From Porticoccaceae bacterium (GTDB lineage Bacteria > Pseudomonadota > Gammaproteobacteria > Pseudomonadales > Porticoccaceae): a stretch of DNA of 29,440 nucleotides. The translations under genes were made by a program, and so were the position numbers. Position 1 is the first letter of the stretch; the number at the start of each line of letters is the position of its first letter. Where the stretch lies: NCBI GenBank assembly GCA_017858295.1, contig JAFMBU010000005.1:1-29440 (forward strand), read 5' to 3'. The notes below the pieces were generated by a model. That model searched no databases. It was not told where the DNA came from and saw nothing but the letters and a program-made list of their open reading frames with translations. Below are positions 24,093 to 29,440 of this stretch, in pieces.

Positions 24093-25988
24093 ATGGCAGA
24101 CAGACACAAGCTGTATAAAAAAGTCTTAGACAGAGCCCCTTTTGGCACACTATTGTTTGCCTATGGCGTCTGTATCGACAGCAATAACAGAGCACTGCAG
24201 ATTCTCAAATGTCAGCGCTCAGACATCATTGGTGCCGCACTCAGCGAAAACCAGAACCAGCAGCCGGCGTCGGTCGAGCAGCTCAAGCAAGTTATCGAAA
24301 AACTTCAGCAGGACCAGCTTTCAGGAATTCTCTGGCGCTCGGAGAATATCCTCGAAGAAGATGAAATTGTTGTCTCCCAGGGGCCCTCAGGTCTTGGCGG
24401 TGGTGCTGATGATAGCGATGAGATTCTCAGTATTACCCTCTACCCACTCCCCGCACTGGCTCAGATGGTGGTGAAAGAATTTTCCACGATTGTCACGGAT
24501 GCTACTGATCAGCCAGAGTCTGTAATGGCTGAGTCTGTATTAGACCAATCTGCAGTTGAAGAGCAGATTGCTGCGGTGATTGAAACTGACGCAGAGTCTG
24601 AATCCGAGGAAGAGGCTGCATCAGCCCCACTTCCAGCAAAAACTCCCGCGCAACACAGAGATCGGGATCGCTATGAAACCCTCTCCGACTTGCCGGTAAG
24701 TCTCAGGCTAATCCATAGCATCGGCGAGTATCTGGATAACCCCCAGAGCGACACCGCCTGTGGTGCGCTGCTATTAATCGATCTCGATCACTTTAACTCG
24801 ATTAATGAATCCCTAGGTAAAGCTGTGGGCAACCAGATTCTAGAGCGCGCTGCCGTAACCATCAAAGGTCTCTGTACCGAGAATATGGAAATGGACCAGG
24901 TGGCCGGTGACTCGTTTTTGGTGCTGATCAAACATATCGCCGAGAGTGCCGAGGAGGCCCGACAAGCCAGTTTGGCTATCGCCAATGAAATCCGCTGCGT
25001 TTTAACTAGACCCTTTTTTACTGAGAACGGTGAAGTCAGTGTCACTGCCAGTGTCGGCATCAGCGTGCTCTACGCCGGCCTCTACTATACTTCGCCAGAG
25101 GCTATAGCCAGTGCCGAGCAGGCGGTGCAGCAGGCGGAAAGTGCCATGTTCGAAGCCAAGCGCCGCGGTCGCGACAATGTAGTGCTATTTGACTCCCAAA
25201 TAACCCGTCAGGCGCGGCAGCGTATCAATATGCAGTCCAGTCTGCGCAAAGCCGTAGCCAATCAAGAATTCGACCTCCATGTGCAACCTCAGGTCTCCAC
25301 TCACAGCGGTGATGTGGTGGGTGGCGAAGTACTGCTCCGCTGGATGCACTCAGGTCAGGCCCAGCGTTCCCCAGCGGACTTTATACCTGTATTGGAATCC
25401 TCGGGCATGATCGTCGACGTAGGTCTATGGGTGATCCGCACCTCCTGTGAATATCTGCGCAATATGCTCGATCAGGGACTCTGGACCCCGGATATGCAGA
25501 TGGCGGTGAATATCAGTCCAAAACAGTTTCATGATCCGCAGTTGATCACGTCTCTTGAGCACAGTTTAAAAAGCTACGATATTCGCCCCGACATGCTCAC
25601 TCTAGAAGTCACAGAAACCTTGCTGATTGACGATTTTGAATCCGTGGTAGAAAAGATGAAAAAAATTCGCAATATGGGTACCCGCTTTGCCATCGATGAC
25701 TTTGGCAGCGGTTATTCGTCAATGATCTATCTAAAGCGTCTACCTCTGGATATTCTAAAAATCGACCGTGAATTTATTACCCATCTCAACTCCGACAAAG
25801 AAACCCTGGGGCTGGTTGAAGCTATCATGATGGTGGCCCACCACTACGGCTTGGATGTAGTGGCTGAAGGGGTTGAAAAGCGCGAGGTTTTGGAAATTTT
25901 GCGCAGTCTCGGCTGCGAGAAATATCAGGGCGCTCATTTCAGTATGCCCGTCTCTCTGGATAAATTTCAGCGTCTGCTGGTTGCTTAG
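24093..25988 (+). CDS. GGDEF-EAL protein with degenerate GGDEF and complete EAL site
   Basis: The 631 residues have a PAS-like N-terminal region (about 5-130; fold uncertain), an acidic Glu/Ser/Ala linker (about 140-190), a GGDEF domain (about 200-370) and an EAL domain (about 380-630). The GGDEF motif is AGDSF (271-275), so diguanylate cyclase activity is unlikely, though GTP binding could remain. The EAL domain keeps the expected catalytic set: E412 in EVLLRW, N473 in NISPKQF, the EVTE at 505-508, DDFGSG (535-540), K556, E592 and Q612. It is therefore probably a c-di-GMP phosphodiesterase. No membrane segment is seen. Its place between iscX and ndk differs from Pseudomonas. Confidence 0.93.
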   Translation: MADRHKLYKKVLDRAPFGTLLFAYGVCIDSNNRALQILKCQRSDIIGAALSENQNQQPASVEQLKQVIEKLQQDQLSGILWRSENILEEDEIVVSQGPSGLGGGADDSDEILSITLYPLPALAQMVVKEFSTIVTDATDQPESVMAESVLDQSAVEEQIAAVIETDAESESEEEAASAPLPAKTPAQHRDRDRYETLSDLPVSLRLIHSIGEYLDNPQSDTACGALLLIDLDHFNSINESLGKAVGNQILERAAVTIKGLCTENMEMDQVAGDSFLVLIKHIAESAEEARQASLAIANEIRCVLTRPFFTENGEVSVTASVGISVLYAGLYYTSPEAIASAEQAVQQAESAMFEAKRRGRDNVVLFDSQITRQARQRINMQSSLRKAVANQEFDLHVQPQVSTHSGDVVGGEVLLRWMHSGQAQRSPADFIPVLESSGMIVDVGLWVIRTSCEYLRNMLDQGLWTPDMQMAVNISPKQFHDPQLITSLEHSLKSYDIRPDMLTLEVTETLLIDDFESVVEKMKKIRNMGTRFAIDDFGSGYSSMIYLKRLPLDILKIDREFITHLNSDKETLGLVEAIMMVAHHYGLDVVAEGVEKREVLEILRSLGCEKYQGAHFSMPVSLDKFQRLLVA

Positions 25989-26022
25989 ACGCCTGCCGGA
26001 TAAGCTCCTGTGGAGAAACCTA

Positions 26023-26051
26023 TTGTGACCTCCGTCGCAGGCAGGTAGAAT
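26023..26051 (+). promoter_or_regulatory. Sigma70 promoter of ndk
   Basis: TTGTGA (26023-26028) and TAGAAT (26046-26051) are exactly 17 bases apart; the -10 matches consensus at five of six positions and the -35 at four. Transcription would begin near 26058, giving a leader of about 58 bases. Confidence 0.65.
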
Positions 26052-26061
26052 CCGCGCTTTC

Positions 26062-26083
26062 TGCCCATTAGGGCAATTTTTTT
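26062..26083 (+). terminator. Short hairpin plus T-run between the GGDEF-EAL gene and ndk
   Basis: TGCCC (26062-26066) and GGGCA (26071-26075) pair around ATTA, followed by ATTTTTTT. The five-base stem is short, but the seven T residues make it a plausible terminator for transcripts arriving from the GGDEF-EAL gene. It lies just downstream of the predicted ndk start site. Confidence 0.5.
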
Positions 26084-26115
26084 AAAGCACGACTTAATTT
26101 TTCGGAGAAATCTTC

Positions 26116-26541
26116 ATGGCGTCTGAACGCACTCTATCTATCATCAAGCCCGATGCAGTAGCAAAAAATGTTGTTGGCCAAATTCTCAGCCGTTTTGAAA
26201 CTGCCGGCCTGCAGATCATCGCTTGCAAAATGCAGCAGCTGACTCAAGAACAAGCCGAAGGTTTTTACGCTGAGCACAGCGAGCGCCCCTTCTTTAAAGA
26301 TCTGGTTGCCTTCATGACTTCTGGCCCTGTTTCTGTACAGGTTCTGGAAGGCGAAAACGCGGTTATGACCAACCGTGATCTGATGGGCGCAACTAACCCT
26401 AAAGAAGCAGAAGCCGGCACTATCCGTGCAGACTTTGCTGAATCAATCGACGCCAACGCAGTACACGGTTCCGACGCAGTAGCATCAGCTGCTCGTGAAA
26501 TCGCCTACTTCTTTGCCGACAATGAGCTTTGCTCTCGTTAA
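26116..26541 (+). CDS. ndk: Nucleoside diphosphate kinase
   Basis: Ndk transfers the terminal phosphate between nucleoside tri- and diphosphates, balancing NTP and dNTP pools in the cytoplasm. The 141 residues match the family length. The phospho-acceptor is H117 in NAVHGSDAVASA, and the N-terminus RTLSIIKPDAVAKN is the standard substrate-binding strand. A GGAG ribosome site precedes the ATG. Its own promoter (26023-26051) suggests expression independent of the isc operon. rlmN follows after 71 bases. Confidence 0.98.
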   Translation: MASERTLSIIKPDAVAKNVVGQILSRFETAGLQIIACKMQQLTQEQAEGFYAEHSERPFFKDLVAFMTSGPVSVQVLEGENAVMTNRDLMGATNPKEAEAGTIRADFAESIDANAVHGSDAVASAAREIAYFFADNELCSR

Positions 26542-26548
26542 TTTTCTT

Positions 26549-26575
26549 GGCTCTCTGGTAGCACCTTAGAGAGCC
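26549..26575 (+). repeat. Hairpin between ndk and rlmN
   Basis: GGCTCTCT (26549-26556) pairs with AGAGAGCC (26568-26575); an inner GGT/ACC pair is also possible. No U-tract follows on either strand, so it is more likely an mRNA 3'-end stabiliser or processing site than a terminator. Confidence 0.5.
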
Positions 26576-26612
26576 ATAGAAGATCGAGAGAAACTGAGAG
26601 ACCAGGACATCT

Positions 26613-27791
26613 ATGTCCCAGGAACCAACTGTAACAGCAGTCCACGACGAACAGCCCCGAAAGGTTAAAACTAACCTCTTGGGGCTTTCTGCTTCCCGCA
26701 TCGGTGACTTTTTAGAGTCCCTGGGTGAGAAGCGTTTCCGTGGCACCCAGATTCTCAAATGGATTCATCAGTACGGAATTGATGATCTCAGTGAGATGAC
26801 CAATATTTCCAAAGGCCTACGCGAAAGCCTGGCCGAAGTGGCCGAAGTCGTTATGCCAGAGGTTGTCAGCTGTCAGGACTCTGTCGATGGCACACGCAAA
26901 TGGTTGATCAAAGTCGATGGCGGTAGCTGCATTGAGATGGTCTATATCCCTGAGCGCGACCGCGGCACTCTCTGTGTCTCCTCACAGATTGGCTGTGCCC
27001 TAGACTGCAGCTTCTGCGCCACCGGCAAGCAGGGCTTTGCCCGGGATCTAACCACCGCTGAAATTATTGGTCAGCTGTGGATTGCGGCGAAATCCTTTGA
27101 TCAATTCGATACTAAAAACCCCCGCCGTGTCACCAATGTTGTGATGATGGGCATGGGTGAGCCGCTGATGAATTTCAACAATGTGGTCGACGCCATGAGC
27201 TTGATGATGGACGACAATGCCTATGGTTTGTCCAAGCGTCGCGTGACTCTCAGCACTGCAGGTGTGGTTCCGGAATTGGATAAGCTAGGAGATGTCAGTG
27301 ACGTGTCCCTGGCCATATCACTGCACGCGCCGAACGATGAGTTGCGCAATCAGCTAGTGCCAATTAATCGCAAGTATCCCCTGGTCGACTTTATTGATAG
27401 CGCCAAGCGTTACCTGGATAAAATGCCGGATAATCGGCGCAAGGTAACGGTTGAATATACGCTGATGGATATGGTCAATGATCGCGATGAACACGCCAAA
27501 GAACTATCCATCTTGCTGCGCGATTTACCCTGCAAGATAAACCTAATTCCCTTTAACCCATTCCCCGGGTCAGAGTACAAAAGAGTCACCAAAGTGGCCC
27601 TTGGTCGGTTTAGGGACATTCTGCAAAATGACGGGTACACTGTCACCGTTCGCACCACCCGCGGCGACGATATAGCCGCAGCCTGTGGTCAGTTGGCCGG
27701 TGAGGTCAATGACCGAACCAAGCGTCAGGAGCGCTATAAAAAGCGTTTGCAGGACCAGAGTGAAGAGCAAGTGGTGAAGATTGTTGGCTAG
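26613..27791 (+). CDS. rlmN: Dual-specificity 23S rRNA/tRNA adenine-C2 methyltransferase RlmN
   Basis: RlmN is a radical SAM enzyme that methylates C2 of A2503 in 23S rRNA and of A37 in some tRNAs. The 392 residues contain the [4Fe-4S] motif C128-x3-C132-x2-C135 (CALDCSFC), the mechanistic C121 seven residues before it, and the methyl-carrying C358 in RGDDIAAACGQLAGE. GMGEPLMN (180-187) is the SAM-binding GGE-like motif. Alignment of TNLLGL with E. coli INLLDL supports the start. A short inverted repeat (GGACA/TGTCC) covers the start codon, and a strong hairpin spans 26653-26686 inside the reading frame. Confidence 0.97.
   Translation: MSQEPTVTAVHDEQPRKVKTNLLGLSASRIGDFLESLGEKRFRGTQILKWIHQYGIDDLSEMTNISKGLRESLAEVAEVVMPEVVSCQDSVDGTRKWLIKVDGGSCIEMVYIPERDRGTLCVSSQIGCALDCSFCATGKQGFARDLTTAEIIGQLWIAAKSFDQFDTKNPRRVTNVVMMGMGEPLMNFNNVVDAMSLMMDDNAYGLSKRRVTLSTAGVVPELDKLGDVSDVSLAISLHAPNDELRNQLVPINRKYPLVDFIDSAKRYLDKMPDNRRKVTVEYTLMDMVNDRDEHAKELSILLRDLPCKINLIPFNPFPGSEYKRVTKVALGRFRDILQNDGYTVTVRTTRGDDIAAACGQLAGEVNDRTKRQERYKKRLQDQSEEQVVKIVG
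26653..26686 (+). promoter_or_regulatory. Strong terminator-like hairpin inside the 5' coding region of rlmN
   Basis: AGCCCCGAAAGGTTA (26653-26667) pairs with TAACCTCTTGGGGCT (26672-26686) through 13 Watson-Crick pairs, one G-T pair and one A-C mismatch, with loop AAAC. TTTCT follows. Translating ribosomes would melt it; untranslated transcripts might end there. Confidence 0.55.
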
Positions 27792-27880
27792 TGAGTAGCA
27801 AGTAGTAAAGAGCAAGTGACGAGGGCGTCGCTGGCAGTTTCACTGCAGCATAGGGAAAGCGAAAACACGGAGAGTAAAGC

Positions 27881-28657
27881 ATGAAAAACCCGATAAGAAA
27901 TTATTCGAGATTTTTATTGTTGCTTGCAGTCATGGCCAGCGCCGGTTGTGTATCTAGCGGTGCGAATAAAAGTGCCGGAGCAGATCCAGATGCAGCAAAC
28001 CAGCAGCATATTAGGTTGGCGCTCAGTTATATCAGTTCGAACAATCGCGATCTGGCCCGGGTTCATTTAGAGAAAGCCAAAGCATTTAATCCGCGTTCTG
28101 CTCAACTCTATAATGGCTATGCACTGTTATACCAGATGGAACAAGAATTTGAGCTGGCCGAACGCTACTATCGCAAAGCGCTGGCAGCGGACAGTGATTA
28201 CACATTGGCCCACTATAATTATTCCGCTTTCCTGTTTAATCAGGGACGCATGCAAGAGGCCCTTGAGGAACTGCAGTTGGTCACTCAGGACCTAGCCTAT
28301 GAGCGCCGCCCTCAGGCATTTTATATACTGGGGCTAAGCCAGAAGCGCCTCGGTGATACAGAGGCAGCAGTGGAGTCGTTTGAGAAAGCCACCCAGCTGT
28401 CGGCAGGATTTGCACCGCCCTTTATAGAGGCCGCTGAAATTTATTTTCAGCAACAGAATTACCCGCTGAGTAAAATGGCACTGGATCGGTTCAAGCAGTT
28501 GAGTAAGCCCACATCAAAGAGTTTGTGGTTGTCCGTGAGAATAGAGCAGCGCTTTGGCAACAGAGACAACGCTGCCAGCGAGGGACTGAAACTGAAGAAT
28601 CTGTTTCCTTACTCCAAAGAAAATCTTGAATATCAAGAGTGGTTAAAACGTAACTAA
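27881..28657 (+). CDS. pilF: Type IV pilus biogenesis/stability lipoprotein PilF (PilW)
   Basis: PilF is the outer-membrane pilotin that lipidates into the membrane and guides the PilQ secretin. The 258 residues start with a signal peptide and lipobox ASAGC with C23 lipidated, followed by about six TPR repeats from residue 40 (for example LARVHLEKAKAFNPRSAQLYNGYALLY and AERYYRKALAADSDYTLAHYNY). Length and TPR content match PilF/PilW, and its position between rlmN and ispG is the standard one. A GGAGAG ribosome site precedes the ATG. No other pilus gene is in the window. Confidence 0.93.
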   Translation: MKNPIRNYSRFLLLLAVMASAGCVSSGANKSAGADPDAANQQHIRLALSYISSNNRDLARVHLEKAKAFNPRSAQLYNGYALLYQMEQEFELAERYYRKALAADSDYTLAHYNYSAFLFNQGRMQEALEELQLVTQDLAYERRPQAFYILGLSQKRLGDTEAAVESFEKATQLSAGFAPPFIEAAEIYFQQQNYPLSKMALDRFKQLSKPTSKSLWLSVRIEQRFGNRDNAASEGLKLKNLFPYSKENLEYQEWLKRN

Positions 28658-28674
28658 CCAGAGTAATAGAATAA

Positions 28675-29440
28675 ATGTTTAGTGGCACACCCATCGTGCG
28701 ACGCAAGTCGCGACAGATTATGGTCGGCAACGTTCCGGTTGGCGGAGATGCACCCATCTCTGTTCAGAGTATGACCAATACCAGTACCGCAGATGTCGCA
28801 GCCACCGTGGCTCAGATCAACCGTATTCAGGCGGCTGGTGCCGATATAGTTCGCGTCTCCGTACCCTCCATGGAAGAGGCTGAGGCCTTTGGTGCGATTC
28901 GCAAGCTGGTCAATGTCCCCTTAGTAGCCGACATTCATTTTGATCACCATATTGCTTTGCGGGTTGCTGACCTAGGTGTCGACTGTCTGCGAATCAATCC
29001 GGGGAATATCTCCCGGGAGAGTCGCCTGCGGGAAGTGATCGCCAAGGCGCGAGACCTGAATATCCCTATTCGTATCGGTGTTAATGCCGGTTCCCTGGGC
29101 AAAGATCTGCTGCGCAAATACAGCGAACCCACGGCGGAAGCCATGGTTGAATCAGCTATGCGCAATGTGGATCTGCTGGACAAATACGATTTTCAAGACT
29201 TTAAAGTCAGCGTCAAAGCCTCAGATATTTTTATGGCCGTTGCCGCCTACCGCGATCTGGCAACCCGTATTGAACAGCCGCTGCACTTGGGTATTACCGA
29301 AGCCGGTGGCCTCCGTTCAGGTACGGTTAAATCCGCTATAGGTCTGGGTGCACTCCTGCTCGATGGCATTGGCGACACAGTGCGTATCTCCCTCGCCGCC
29401 GACCCAGTGGAAGAGGCCAAAGTGGCCTGGGATATGCTCC
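28675..29440 (+). CDS. ispG: 4-hydroxy-3-methylbut-2-en-1-yl diphosphate synthase IspG (GcpE), cut by the window edge
   Basis: IspG converts methylerythritol cyclodiphosphate to HMBPP in the non-mevalonate isoprenoid pathway, using a [4Fe-4S] cluster and electrons from flavodoxin or ferredoxin. The first 255 residues are present and begin MFSGTPIVRRKSRQIMVGNV. Conserved stretches include PISVQSMTNTSTADV, PLVADIHFDHHIALR, CLRINPGNI, IRIGVNAGSLGKDLL, FKVSVKASDI and LGITEAGGLRSGTVKSA. The cluster cysteines (near residues 270-310 in relatives) lie beyond the end. It starts 17 bases after pilF; rodZ, usually between the two, is absent. Confidence 0.96.
   Translation, partial: MFSGTPIVRRKSRQIMVGNVPVGGDAPISVQSMTNTSTADVAATVAQINRIQAAGADIVRVSVPSMEEAEAFGAIRKLVNVPLVADIHFDHHIALRVADLGVDCLRINPGNISRESRLREVIAKARDLNIPIRIGVNAGSLGKDLLRKYSEPTAEAMVESAMRNVDLLDKYDFQDFKVSVKASDIFMAVAAYRDLATRIEQPLHLGITEAGGLRSGTVKSAIGLGALLLDGIGDTVRISLAADPVEEAKVAWDML

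Noticed and set aside
1..29440. tRNA, rRNA, CRISPR array, insertion sequence, attachment site or prophage
   Set aside because: I read all gaps longer than 40 bases and saw no cloverleaf arms with CCA end, no regularly spaced direct repeats, no terminal inverted repeats with a transposase, and no phage-type protein. No gene-free stretch exceeds about 200 bases.

Overview
The window is a chromosomal segment of a gammaproteobacterium, most likely a marine Cellvibrionales/Porticoccaceae (SAR92-like) organism. I base this on gene content, protein flavour and gene order recalled from memory, not on a search. Two stretches keep the order I remember from Pseudomonas: purN-purM/DUF2066-hda ... wrbA-arsC/yihY-thioredoxin (1-8288), and suhB/trmJ-iscRSUA-hscBA-fdx-iscX ... 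ndk-rlmN-pilF-ispG (16614-29440). The roughly 8 kb between them looks accessory. No rRNA, tRNA, CRISPR array, insertion sequence or phage gene was seen.

Left block (1-8288). purM and the cut-off purN run leftwards for purine synthesis. Divergent from them is a DUF2066 secreted protein gene overlapping hda, whose product restrains DnaA. Facing these is a leftward group, arsC-wrbA-DUF2069 and then sppA. Divergent from arsC are yihY (BrkB-type membrane protein) and a thioredoxin-fold lipoprotein gene.

Middle block (8405-16556). It starts with an aldehyde dehydrogenase. A leftward pair follows: an APC-family permease and an Ada-like AraC/alkyltransferase fusion whose acceptor cysteine has become serine. 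A tight rightward operon ends the block: a DUF4345-like membrane protein, a secreted DUF3604 (PHP-like) protein, a membrane-anchored parvulin and a HupE/UreJ membrane protein. This last group is the best candidate in the window for a poorly described system.

Right block (16614-29440). suhB and trmJ are divergent. The ISC iron-sulfur cluster operon follows; its promoter is overlapped by a near-perfect type 1 IscR site, so IscR should control its own operon. Two terminator-like hairpins separate iscRSUA from hscBA-fdx-iscX. A GGDEF-EAL protein with a degenerate GGDEF site and a complete EAL site lies between iscX and ndk. ndk has its own sigma70-like promoter. rlmN carries a strong hairpin inside its first codons. 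pilF is followed directly by ispG, which runs off the end. cysE (usual between trmJ and iscR in Pseudomonas) and rodZ (usual between pilF and ispG) are absent from those positions.
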